Assembly (NCBI GenBank): GCA_052401645.1
Contig: CP198939.1
Span: 372,001-436,000 of the forward strand
Length of the DNA: 64,000 bases
DNA from: Arsenophonus sp052401645
GTDB lineage: Bacteria; Pseudomonadota; Gammaproteobacteria; Enterobacterales; Enterobacteriaceae
Direction: 5' to 3'
Shown: piece after piece, positions 54,195 to 64,000 of the stretch
How positions within the stretch are numbered: the stretch's first letter is position 1
How the letters are laid out: every line of letters begins with the position of its first letter
Position numbers and translations under genes: made by a program
Notes under the pieces: generated by a model
Told to the model about the DNA's origin: nothing
Seen by the model: the letters and a program-made list of their open reading frames with translations, nothing else
The model's database searches: none

Positions 54195-56197
54195 TTTTCT
54201 AGTAATATAGATTGGTTTTTGTAATTAATACTTGAGTAAATCATTAACCAGATATTTTTATTTTAAAATCTTGATAATTTATAATACGAATTAATTTACA
54301 ATATTAAGGTGTTATATAAATACCTTAAAAACTTTTTATTATATAAGTAGTTTATTATTATTGTTAATAACAAGAATTTATTTTTTAAAAATTAGCTATA
54401 TTTAATATAGTCTTAATTATAAATTAAAAAATAAAATAATAGTATTTATACCATTTAATTAATAATAATTTATTATGCCTTAATTTTGTTATTTATACAA
54501 GTAAAAAATAAAATTTGAAAATATTAATAACGAAGATGATATTCTATATCATAGAATAGATTATTTATTAAAATAATATTTGGTATTTAATTATCACTTT
54601 TATTAATTTAATAAATAAAAGTAAATAATAATTATTCAAGATTCTATTTTAAGAAGTATAAATAATTATACTTGATGGATTTAAATATTTAAAATAGATA
54701 TTTTGATACATTATTTATGTAAATTAAAGAAATCTATAGATGATCTGTTATTTTTTTAATAACAATAGAAGATATGTCTTACTAATTATAATGATAATTC
54801 AACTTAATACATATGTGAATTCAATTGACATAAATATATTTTTTATTTATGATGAATTTAAATATAGATTTTAAGAAAAAGATAAGTATTAAAAATTAGA
54901 TTTTACAACGAATATTTACTCTCTGAATATATTTATTTGTTAAAATATAAAGTTAAAAATTTTTCTTTTATATAATAAAAATAAATAATGTTTATTAAGT
55001 TTATAGTAAAACATGAATGTTTTAATGATGTATAAAAATAAATAAATTTAGAATCATCAATAATCCAACTACATAATTAGTAATATTTATAGCAAAATAG
55101 TTAATAACTAATAAAATTAATTAAAAAATAATACTTTCAATTAATTTTAAAAAATAAAATAAAATCCAATAAATCAACTTATTCTTATTATTGTAGACTA
55201 TTATCCTAAATTAATTTTTTAAAACCAATAAAAAATATATTAGATAGAAAGAGTTGAATTTTATTTTTAAAAACAGATTAATTTTAATTTAAAATTAATA
55301 ATGATAAGTATAAATATAATATTAGTTAGTAGATTATACAACAAAGTTGAATATATTGTAGAAATGCTAAAGCTATTAAGTTTTATTATGAACTAATTCT
55401 AATACTTATTATAAATATAAGAATTTCTTTAAAGTGTATATATTATATTATAAACTTTATTATTTTTATTAAACACTATTTAAATTATTATCATAAATCT
55501 TCAATAGAAAATTATTAAAATTTTATAGTATAATATTAAACAATCAAATATATACAGATATTAATCTGAAGTATTAGTAAATGTAAAATATTATAATTAA
55601 CTCTATATTATTTAATTAATATTAAAATTTATTCAATATCTATTTTATGATAAAAGATTAATTCTTTATTTATATAATAAATATATTATTTCTTTTTTTA
55701 CAATATAAATATAATTTTTATTATTAATTAAGATTATATTAGTAAAAGTATAATTTAATTAATTTATATAATATATAAAATTCAGTGATCTTTTTCTTTA
55801 TGATTAGTATATTATATAAAATATATGCTATATTTTATACTTAATTAATAAAATAATATATAAAATAAATAGTATAAATTGAAAATTTTTTAAAATAATA
55901 AAAATAAGAAATTTTACTTATTATATAATTAATATAGTTTTTAATATAATAAAAATGTTTTTAGAAAAAAATAACGCTTAATTTATTATAAATTATCTAA
56001 TATATAACATTATATTTAATCTATTGATATATGTAATAAAATTACATTGTTTTATTTTAACTATATTTAAATATTTTAAAATATTTTAATTAACATTTTA
56101 AAAAATATAATTAATTTTAGATATTTAATGGATTTTATATTTTAAAAATATAAATATTAATTATGCTTTATTAAAATAATTATATTCTTTAATATTA

Positions 56198-56237
56198 TAT
56201 ATACCATAATAAATTGATCAATTTATTATGGTATATA
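56198..56237. repeat. 40-bp perfect palindrome
   Basis: Arms of 20 bp meet at 56217/56218 with core ATTGATCAAT; each arm has three G-C pairs. No gene is adjacent. Confidence 0.9.
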
Positions 56238-57847
56238 GATAGAGATTACAAAAATGAGTAATCGAGATTAAATTTTCAATTTATTTTTAATAAATTAAGT
56301 TAATAATTAATTTTACTAGTGAATTTTAGATAATAATCATTATTAAAATTAAAAATAATTAATATCACTTTTGATAATTAATATATATGATAATATTTTT
56401 TCTAAAATGATTATGTGGAAATTTTATTTTTCAGATTAATAATTAAATTTTAAACTTTAGTTTGTATAAACTGTTAGTTTAATAATTTTCTGTTAATATC
56501 TTTGTTTCTCATATTTTTACAATTGACAATAAATTATATTTTAAATATAATTATCCTTTTTTTTGACAATGTAAAAAAAATTATTGATTATATTTTAGTT
56601 TTGGTTCTTACTATTTTTAGTAAATTATTCAAGTAAAGATTATTTAATTCTATATCAACTATTAGTTATCAAACAGAATAAAAAATATTAATTTTTAATT
56701 AACTATGATTATTATAATTGATATTATAAATTATCAATTTTTTAAAATTTAACATTAATATTCAAAGTTATATTATAATATTATATAATACAAATATATT
56801 AAGTATATCATAATTACCTTTTTATTAAGATTTATTTAAATAAATAGTTTATTTTTACTATAAAGATTAAAATATATGGAAATAGAGCTTTCTAAATAAG
56901 CAATTTGAATAATATAGAGATATTTTGTTAAATTTATTCGTTCTATGCTAGAAACATATATATTCTATCGGTTTATTTAGAATACTAGCTTTTAGTTTTT
57001 TGTTGTTTTTTTGCAAAATAATATTCATATTAATAATGATATTGCTTATTAAGATAACATAATAAGAATATTGAAAATTTCCAAAATAATTTATTAAATA
57101 ATTTAATGTAAATGATATTAATTTTATTAAAAATTGCTTATTTTAATATAATTTATATTCTTATTTTATTTATAAATATTTAGTTTAAAGTAAAATTAAG
57201 TTTAATCATATATTTACAATCTCATTTTGTATATATTACTATATATATAGTAGATAATAAAAAGGTATTTTATTAGATTATACAAGAAAGACAATTTGAA
57301 CTATATTGTATTACTTCTTTATTAAGAAACTACTAATGAAAATAGTCATTAAATATTTATAAGATTTATTTAATTTATATTAACTTAATATCAATAACTT
57401 TACATTTTAAGATTTTAAAATAAATCATATATAAAAATTAAATTCATATAGTCAAAAATAATTAATAAAAATAAACTTTATATATTTCTTATGTTTATAA
57501 ATAATTTTTTTAATAAATGATTTATCAAATAGTTTTACTTGATATTTATTACTAATAAAAAAAATAGCTGAAAATTTGGACTAATTCTTAATCAATTAGT
57601 GTAAAATAATACTTTTAAATAAAGTATAACTTTTATACTATTTATTATTAACAATAACAATTGTTTAATTATAAAATAGGTAAAATATTATATCTATTAA
57701 TAAAAATATAATTTATATTGATAATAATATTAATTAATATAATATTTATGTTATTTCAAAATATATTAAGCAATAATAAAGAATGTAATTATACAATGAT
57801 GATTAATATAATTATTGATTATTGTTTGGTTAAATATAATGATATTT

Positions 57848-58912
57848 ATGTTAAAAAATAATAGATATATATCTGCACTATTACGTAAACCTGTTGATAT
57901 AACTCCAGTATGGATAATGCGTCAAGCTGGGCGTTATTTACCAGAATATCGTAAAATTCGTCAACAAGCAGGTGGTTTTATATCACTTTATAAAAATAGT
58001 GAGCTAGCTTGTCAGGTAACATTACAACCATTATATCGTTTTTCATTGGATGCTGTAATACTTTTTTCAGATATTCTTACCATTCCTGATGCGATGGGAT
58101 TAGGTCTTTATTTTTCAAAAAAAGAAGGAGATGGACCTATGTTTAAATATCCTATTCGTTATTTATCTCAAATAAAAAAACTACCAATTCCAGATCCAGA
58201 ACAAGAATTAGTTTACGTAATGAATACAATACGTGCAATCAAGAAAAAGTTAGATAATAAAGTTCCATTAATTGGTTTTTCTGGTAGTCCATGGACTTTA
58301 GCAACTTACATGATTGAAGGAAGAAGTAGTAATGTTTTTACTTCCATTAAGAAAATGATGTATACAGAACCAAAAGTTTTACATTTATTATTAGATAAGT
58401 TAGCTAAAAGTATTATTCTTTATTTAAATGCTCAGATTAATGCAGGTGTTCAGTCTTTAATGATTTTTGATACTTGGGGCGGTATATTAACTGGACGTGA
58501 TTATTATCAATTTTCTTTATATTATATGCATCAGATTATTGATGGTCTTATGCGAGAAAAAGAAGGTTATAAAGTTCCTGTTACACTATTTACTAAAGGT
58601 GGTTGTCAATGGTTAGAGGCAATGGCAGAAACAGGTTGTGATGCATTAAGTATCGATTGGATGACAGATATTAAAGAAGCTCGGCTTCGTGTAGGGGATA
58701 AAGTGGGATTACAAGGTAATATGGATCCTTCTATATTATATGCATCAAAAGAACGTATTAAATATGAAGTTAAAATAATTTTAAAAAAATTTGGTAAAGG
58801 AAATGGTCATGTTTTTAATTTAGGACATGGTATTCATCATGATACTTTACCAGATAATGTTAAATATTTTATTAATTTAGTACATAAATTATCGATAAAA
58901 TATCATCAATGA
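57848..58912 (+). CDS. hemE: Uroporphyrinogen decarboxylase
   Basis: Cytoplasmic enzyme of haem synthesis that removes four carboxyl groups from uroporphyrinogen III to give coproporphyrinogen III. The ATG at 57848 gives 354 residues, the E. coli length, starting MLKNNRYISALLRKPVD. An in-frame ATG at 57839 and a TTG at 57815 are alternatives that only add unconserved residues. The substrate-binding motif MRQAGRYLPEYR, the catalytic Asp in ILFSDILT, GFSGSPWTLATYMIEG, FDTWGG and the C-terminal HVFNLGHGI are all present. No Shine-Dalgarno is obvious. It stands alone; nudC, its E. coli upstream neighbour, is not found. Confidence 0.98.
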   Translation: MLKNNRYISALLRKPVDITPVWIMRQAGRYLPEYRKIRQQAGGFISLYKNSELACQVTLQPLYRFSLDAVILFSDILTIPDAMGLGLYFSKKEGDGPMFKYPIRYLSQIKKLPIPDPEQELVYVMNTIRAIKKKLDNKVPLIGFSGSPWTLATYMIEGRSSNVFTSIKKMMYTEPKVLHLLLDKLAKSIILYLNAQINAGVQSLMIFDTWGGILTGRDYYQFSLYYMHQIIDGLMREKEGYKVPVTLFTKGGCQWLEAMAETGCDALSIDWMTDIKEARLRVGDKVGLQGNMDPSILYASKERIKYEVKIILKKFGKGNGHVFNLGHGIHHDTLPDNVKYFINLVHKLSIKYHQ

Positions 58913-59111
58913 GTAAAGTTTTTTAATAAAATATTATAAATTAAAATTATTCATAATCTATATTAAATATTTATAATTAATAAATTATATATAATTTAAG
59001 TTATATTCATATAAATTTAAATTTAATATTTATTAAATAAATAAATATTATTGATATATAAATTTTTTTGTAAATAGACAAAAAAATAAATAATTTATAT
59101 ATTATAAATAT

Positions 59112-59149
59112 ATTTTATTATCTTTAATTTTTATTAAAGATAATAAAAT
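59112..59149 (+). repeat. Inverted repeat, 17-bp perfect arms, downstream of hemE
   Basis: Bases 59112-59128 pair with 59133-59149 around TTTT, about 200 nt after the hemE stop. The 16 bases ATTAAAGATAATAAAA of its right arm recur exactly just after glyS (5281-5296), also within a hairpin. A weak terminator role is possible. Confidence 0.75.
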
Positions 59150-60699
59150 TGGATTCTTTTTAAAAAATAATAGGAATATAAGCTTGAATAATCTTTCATG
59201 TAATAGTATTTTTATTTATTTATATGTAAATATAATTTTCTTATATATACTAACTTAATTTTTAATATTTAAGATATATCTATTTTAGATAGGATTTTTA
59301 TTAATATTTATTTATGGAAATATAAATCATAAGAATGATATGATAATAATTAATGATTAATAAAACATATGTTTTATTTTAAATTGTTAAGTTAATTATT
59401 TTTAATATATATTTAATTAAATGTTATATTAAAATTAATTATATAGTTATTATGATTTTTTATAAAAAATAGAAAATTAATAACTATTTGATTATCAATG
59501 ATTAAATAAAAATTATTTTTATATTTATAATAAAAAAGAGATATAACTATTTTAATATATCACTAATTTGTAAAATTAATCTAGACATTTTATCATTAAT
59601 TAATCGTTGTAATAAAAATTATTATTTAGTTAAATTTGTTTATTTTAATGATATATTTATTTTTAATGAGATTAAAATATATAAAATAAATTAATTTAAG
59701 TAATTATATCATAAAATAAGTAAAAAATTTTTATTTAAAGTAATTTCATTTTAAATTAAGTAATATATTAGTTGATAATATATTATTTCATTGATTATTT
59801 ATGTATGCTTATATCTTGATAATTAACCTTTTATAAATATGAGATTTTTTAAAAAAAATATCATATAATATATATTACATGATATTTTATGATATTAAAT
59901 TAGTTTTAATATAAAATTTATAATTATTTAAGATATTAAAATTTAATTTTGATAATAAGTTAAAAAACTTTATGAAATAATTATCTTTATTTAATGGTTA
60001 GAAATATATATTTTATTTCTATAATAATTAATAGTTTTTATTATAAATAAGTAATTTAGTTTTTTTTTAAAGTAAACAATAGTATAAACAGAGTATTTAT
60101 ATGAAAAGACTATAGTTTATATTAAAAAGTATTAATAATAAGATAATTTAATAAATAAATGATATTTTATTAAAAAATTAAAATAAGTTATTTACAATTA
60201 AAGATGAATAGTATATCTTAAATTATGGATTTATCTTTTACTTATGTTATATAAAATATAAATTAATAGTATCAACTTAAATATTAAAATATAATTTATA
60301 TAAAATATAGAATTAGTAACATTAATATTGAGGTTATCTATTTTATTTGCATAGTGTTAAAAGTTTAATTTATTATCACAGGTATTATTTTTAACTGCTT
60401 TATATTTAAATATGTTATATTAAAAATGAAAAGAAATGAGTTACTTTATAATGTTATATATTTAAATATTAATAAATTATACATATAGAATATATTTAGA
60501 TTTTGAAAATAATAAATAAATTTATTTAACAAAAACTTATGAAGTAAATTATAAATAATATGATATATATAGTGGGGATATAGATTAATATATCAAAAAA
60601 TAAACTTTTAAATAAAACTGTATTTAATTTAAAATATATTAGAAATTAATGATTATTTTAATCTATCAAAAATAAGGGTTAAAGAAGGAAATTTAATAA

Positions 60700-60783
60700 A
60701 TGATTGATAAAACTAAATTTTATTAATTTTGTATCTTTAAGTTTTAATTTTAAGTTTAAAGATTAAATCTTATTTAGTAAGAT
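60700..60783 (+). pseudogene. Possible hupA (HU alpha) 5' remnant
   Basis: A strong Shine-Dalgarno (AGAAGGA, 60683-60689) lies 10 nt before an ATG at 60700. The first codons read MIDKTKF and then stop, while a nearby frame continues INFVSL. E. coli HupA starts MNKTQLIDVIAEKAELS and hupA lies between hemE and purD in this direction. The match is only a few residues, so position and ribosome-binding site carry most of the weight. The 3' limit given is arbitrary. Confidence 0.22.
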
Positions 60784-60815
60784 TGTTATCTTATCAATAA
60801 CTAAAATAAAGAATA

Positions 60816-60931
60816 AAATAATATAAGTGATAAATAAATGTTTATAATGAAAAATATTCTAAAGTTATATTAAACTAAATAAATATTTGAATATTTTCAT
60901 TATAAACATTTATTTATCACTTATATTATTT
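60816..60931. repeat. Long inverted repeat, 43/44-bp arms with one bulge, 29-base loop
   Basis: Bases 60816-60859 pair with 60889-60931; the only flaw is five A on the left against four T on the right. This is the longest arm in the window and the only one with a sizeable loop. It has no transposase, target duplication or gene inside, so it is not a recognisable mobile element. Confidence 0.93.
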
Positions 60932-61081
60932 AATTTTAAAATCTTAAATTTTGATATATTATATTTATTTTGATTAAGAGTATTTTGTCTTAATTTATTT
61001 TAATACACAAATCTAAATATTTTAAAAAACTTTCTTAATAGTTCCTATATCTGATTATAATCGATAAAAATATCAATTTTA

Positions 61082-61116
61082 TTTTTTACAATATATAATA
61101 TATATATTGTAAAAAA
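61082..61116. repeat. Inverted repeat, 16-bp perfect arms
   Basis: TTTTTTACAATATATA (61082-61097) pairs with 61101-61116, leaving a three-base loop. The outer T6/A6 tracts would act as a bidirectional terminator tail. It lies about 390 bp beyond the purD stop. Confidence 0.75.
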
Positions 61117-61504
61117 GTTAATATTTAGTTGATATAATGATATTATTTTTACACGGTTGTTTATTAATAAAAAATAAGTTTCTTTTAATTAAAAACAATA
61201 TTATTATTTAATACTTTTAATTAAATACGTTTAATTATTCATAAATTATATTCAACAATCATATAATACATATATTAGAAAATTATTAATATAATAATAA
61301 TCGTTTTAAACTATGGCTTTAAAATGCATGATATGCATTTTATTTTTCTATTACAAATTTAATGAATCATAAAAATATTATATATAGACTACTAATATAT
61401 AAATTTAATTATAGTCTGATTAAAAACATCTTTAAAGCAATAAGTTAATATTAGTTTCAATAAAATAATATTATTTATGAGTATAAACAAAAAACTTAAA
61501 ATTT

Positions 61505-62788
61505 TTATTTTAATCGAGTTATTGCACGATATCCTATATCAGTACGATAGAAAGAACCTATCCAAAATATTTTCGCAACTTGTTCATAAGCTTTTTTTTG
61601 CGCATCAAGAATTGTTTTTCCAAGTGCAGTAACGCATAGTACACGGCCTCCATTAGTAATAATAAGATTATCTTTTAATTTTGTTCCAGCATGAAAAATT
61701 TTACACATATCTATTGATTCATCAGTGATTCCATGAATAATATCACCAATTCGATAATTTTTTGGATAACCTTTAGCGGCAATAACAACGCTTAAGGCAG
61801 GACGTTCATCCCAATTTAATGTTTTGTCTATTAACTCCCCATTTGCACATGCCAAAAAAAACTCTACAATATCAGATTTTAATCGCATCATAATTGGCTG
61901 TGTTTCTGGATCACCTGATCTGCAATTAAATTCAATAACTTTTGGATTTCCTTCTTTGTCGATTATTAATCCTGCATATAAAAATCCCTGATATCGCCTA
62001 CCTTCAATTGCCATACCTTGTACCGTAGGATAAATAATTTTATCCATTATACGTTTATGAATAATATCAGTAATAAATGGAGCAGGGGAATATGCACCCA
62101 TACCACCAGTATTTTCACCAGTATCATTGTTGCCAACTCTTTTATGATCTTGGCTTGTTGCTACAGGTAGCACATTTTCGCCATCAACCATTACAATAAA
62201 ACTAACTTCTTCACCCTCAAGAAATTCTTCAATGACGATATTGCGACTGGATTTTCCAAATGCATTACCGTCAATCATATATTGAACAGCATTTTTTGCT
62301 TCTTCTAAAATCATAGCAACAATAACTCCTTTACCTGAAGCTAATCCATCCGCTTTAATAACAACAGGAGCGCCAATTTTATCTAAATAAATGAGAGCTT
62401 GTTTAACATCGCTAAAATGCTGATAAGTACCAGTTGGAATGTGATGACGAGTAAGAAAATCTTTCGTGAAAATTTTAGAACCTTCTAATTGCGCTGCATT
62501 TTGATTTGGACCGAATATCGTTAAACATGAATCTCGAAATATATCGACAATCCCTAAAATTAGTGGAGTTTCCGGTCCAACGATTGTTAAATCAATATTA
62601 TTATTTTTTGCAAAATATAGCAATCCATTAATATCTGTCACAGGAATATTAACATTAGTTAGATTTTCCTCTAAACTAGTTCCTGCATTACCTGGCGCAA
62701 CATAAACTTTCTTAGCAAGAGGTGATTGTGATACTTTCCATGCTAAAGCATGTTCACGTCCTCCATTTCCAATAATTAAAATATTCAT
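61505..62788 (-). CDS. purD: Phosphoribosylamine-glycine ligase (GAR synthetase)
   Basis: Second step of de novo purine synthesis: ATP-dependent joining of phosphoribosylamine and glycine. The product is 427 residues (E. coli 429). The N-terminal domain begins MNILIIGNGGREHALAWK. The ATP-grasp domain shows VIKADGLASGKGVIVA, the acidic metal site in VIEFNCRSGDPETQ, and the family segment GGMGAYSPAP. The last part (RVLCVTALGKTILDAQ) is the usual C-terminal domain. It is the downstream gene of the purHD pair, 18 nt after purH. Confidence 0.98.
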   Translation of the reverse strand: MNILIIGNGGREHALAWKVSQSPLAKKVYVAPGNAGTSLEENLTNVNIPVTDINGLLYFAKNNNIDLTIVGPETPLILGIVDIFRDSCLTIFGPNQNAAQLEGSKIFTKDFLTRHHIPTGTYQHFSDVKQALIYLDKIGAPVVIKADGLASGKGVIVAMILEEAKNAVQYMIDGNAFGKSSRNIVIEEFLEGEEVSFIVMVDGENVLPVATSQDHKRVGNNDTGENTGGMGAYSPAPFITDIIHKRIMDKIIYPTVQGMAIEGRRYQGFLYAGLIIDKEGNPKVIEFNCRSGDPETQPIMMRLKSDIVEFFLACANGELIDKTLNWDERPALSVVIAAKGYPKNYRIGDIIHGITDESIDMCKIFHAGTKLKDNLIITNGGRVLCVTALGKTILDAQKKAYEQVAKIFWIGSFYRTDIGYRAITRLK

Positions 62789-62806
62789 ATTATTTATTTT
62801 TTAAAA

Positions 62807-64000
62807 TTAGTGTCGCAAATGGCGAATTTTAGTAAAAATCATAACGATATTATGTTCATTAGCAGCATCTATAATTCTTTTATCATGAATTGAGCCACCT
62901 GGCTGAATAACACAATTTATTCCAACTATTGCAGCAGCATCTATAGAGTCTCTAAATGGAAAGAAAGCATCGGATGCCATTGCGCATCCGATGAGATCTA
63001 ATTTTTCATCTTCTGCTTTTAATGCTGCAATTTTTACAGAATAAATTCGGCTCATTTGACCAGCACCAATGCCTATTGTCATATTATTTTTAGCAAAAAC
63101 AATTGCATTGGATTTTACAAATTTTGCAACTTGCCAACAAAACAGAGCATTTTCTATTTCTTCTTCGCAAGGTTGACGCTTGGAAACTACATGTAGATTA
63201 GTAGTGTTAGTAACTGAACATATATCTCGCTCTTGTACTAATAATCCGCCACCATTCACGCTTTTAAAATCTAAACTTGAAATTTTTGATGAATTCCATT
63301 GTCCACATATTAGAACACGTATATTTTGCTTATTTCTTAGTATTTCTAAGGCAACTTTATTAACAGTTGGAGCAATAATAACTTCAACAAACTGTTGCTC
63401 TATAATTTTTTTAGCTGTATTTTTATCTAATTCACGATTAAACGCAATAATGCCACCAAATGCTGATGTTGGATCAGTTTTCAAAGCATTAGTGTACGCC
63501 GTATAGATATCGATACTAATCGCAACTCCGCAAGGATTAGCATGTTTAACAATAACACAAGCAGGTTTTAAAAAACTTTTTACACACTCTAAGGCTGTAT
63601 CAGTATCAACAATATTATTATAAGAAAGTGATTTTCCTTGCAGTTGATTTATTGAAGAGACTGATCCAGTTATTATATTTTCTTCTGTATAAAAAGCAGC
63701 AGCTTGATGACTATTTTCGCCATAGCGCATATCTTGATGCTTAGTAAAATTCAAGTTTAATATATTTGGAAATTTATTTGAAGATTTTTTATTATCACTA
63801 TGACAATTGGAGATTAATTTAGAAAAATATCTAGAAATTTTTTGCTCATAAATTGCGCTATATTTAAAAGCTTTAATTGCTAAATTAAAACGAAGAATTT
63901 CAGTTATAGAATTTTGATAATTATTTATCTCTTCGATGATTTTATCATAATCTTGAATATTAATAACGATGGCTACATCTCTATAATTTTTTCCAGCAGA
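62807..64000 (-). CDS. purH: Bifunctional AICAR transformylase / IMP cyclohydrolase, 5' end beyond the window
   Basis: Catalyses the last two steps to IMP: formylation of AICAR with 10-formyl-tetrahydrofolate, then ring closure. The frame is open to the right edge (397 residues present; the E. coli protein is 529, so about 130 N-terminal residues lie outside). The visible part covers the end of the IMP cyclohydrolase domain (SAGKNYRDVAIVI at the edge) and the whole transformylase domain. The latter includes KHQDMRYGENSHQ, the catalytic Lys-His in CVIVKHANPCGVA, DPTSAFGGIIAFNREL, KFVKSNAIVFAKNNMTIGIG and the terminal MRHLRH equivalent. It is upstream of purD in one operon. The transformylase step needs a folate cofactor, which is notable because pabA is a pseudogene here. 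Confidence 0.98.
   Translation of the reverse strand, partial: SAGKNYRDVAIVINIQDYDKIIEEINNYQNSITEILRFNLAIKAFKYSAIYEQKISRYFSKLISNCHSDNKKSSNKFPNILNLNFTKHQDMRYGENSHQAAAFYTEENIITGSVSSINQLQGKSLSYNNIVDTDTALECVKSFLKPACVIVKHANPCGVAISIDIYTAYTNALKTDPTSAFGGIIAFNRELDKNTAKKIIEQQFVEVIIAPTVNKVALEILRNKQNIRVLICGQWNSSKISSLDFKSVNGGGLLVQERDICSVTNTTNLHVVSKRQPCEEEIENALFCWQVAKFVKSNAIVFAKNNMTIGIGAGQMSRIYSVKIAALKAEDEKLDLIGCAMASDAFFPFRDSIDAAAIVGINCVIQPGGSIHDKRIIDAANEHNIVMIFTKIRHLRH

Larger units (their letters stand above)
49901..57847. other. 7.9-kb A/T-rich spacer between rpoC and hemE
   Basis: In E. coli the thi genes, rsd and nudC lie here. I recognise no remnant of any of them: stops are dense in all frames and no tRNA or convincing promoter is visible. 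No clear terminator follows rpoC. Inverted repeats at 50938-50980, 54140-54194 and 56198-56237 are the only structured elements found. Confidence 0.65.
58913..61504. other. 2.6-kb A/T-rich spacer between hemE and purD
   Basis: E. coli has nfi, yjaG, hupA and others here. Apart from a possible hupA start (60700) and three inverted repeats, nothing is recognised. A 10-bp hairpin (about 61323-61345) about 160 nt beyond the purD stop could serve as the purHD terminator but lacks a T run. Confidence 0.6.

Noticed and set aside
60816..60931. Inverted repeat considered as a transposon (MITE or IS end pair)
   Set aside because: There is no second copy in the window, no target-site duplication and no internal gene.
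1..64000. CRISPR arrays, prophage, insertion sequences, rRNA genes, UGA recoding
   Set aside because: No regularly spaced direct repeats, transposase or phage motifs or rRNA sequence were seen. TGA ends tusD, tuf, rplL and hemE at family-conserved positions, so it is a normal stop.

Overview
The window looks like part of the chromosome of a long-term, genome-reduced bacterial symbiont of the Enterobacterales type (gammaproteobacteria). Every recognisable gene product lines up closely with its Escherichia coli counterpart, often at identical length: GlyQ 303, SecE 127, NusG 181, RpoB 1342, RpsL 124 and RpsG 156 residues. Gene clusters also follow E. coli order: dsbA-polA-engB, tusDCB-rpsL-rpsG-fusA-tuf, secE-nusG-rplKAJL-rpoBC, then hemE and purHD. 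TGA serves as a normal stop (tusD, tuf, rplL, hemE), so the code is standard. I cannot name the species. Insect endosymbionts in an eroding stage are the best analogy.

The striking property is low coding density. Recognised genes cover about 27 kb of 64 kb. The rest is almost pure A/T in very long spacers (1-2218, 5209-13179, 18001-31779, 49901-57847, 58913-61504). Layout: glyQ-glyS; an isolated tRNA-Pro with its own promoter; dsbA; polA split by a frameshift in a run of seven A; engB (minus strand); a 13.8 kb spacer with a readable pabA pseudogene; a dense block of sulfur relay, translation and transcription genes (31780-49900); hemE; and purD and purH on the minus strand, purH running off the right edge.

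Functionally the window retains glycyl-tRNA charging, tRNA 2-thiouridylation (TusBCD), parts of both ribosomal subunits, both elongation factors, the Sec translocon subunit SecE, NusG, core RNA polymerase, one haem step, late purine synthesis, a periplasmic disulfide oxidase and DNA polymerase I. One tuf gene joins the str operon directly to secE-nusG. That is the arrangement expected if the ancestral tufA and tufB copies recombined and inverted the DNA between them.

Three things deserve most attention. (1) Pol I is in two overlapping frames at an A7 tract, and its proofreading site has lost all three catalytic aspartates (each now Asn) while polymerase and 5'-nuclease residues are intact. 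(2) The spacers hold more than twenty long perfect or near-perfect inverted repeats, with arms up to 33 bp uninterrupted (44 bp with one bulge), far beyond chance even in A/T-rich DNA. (3) One of these palindromes lies inside the decayed pabA gene: one arm is recognisable pabA coding sequence and the other is its inverted copy. This suggests the palindromes are made by templated (hairpin or strand-switch) synthesis during decay. No mobile elements, CRISPR arrays, rRNA genes or phage genes were seen.
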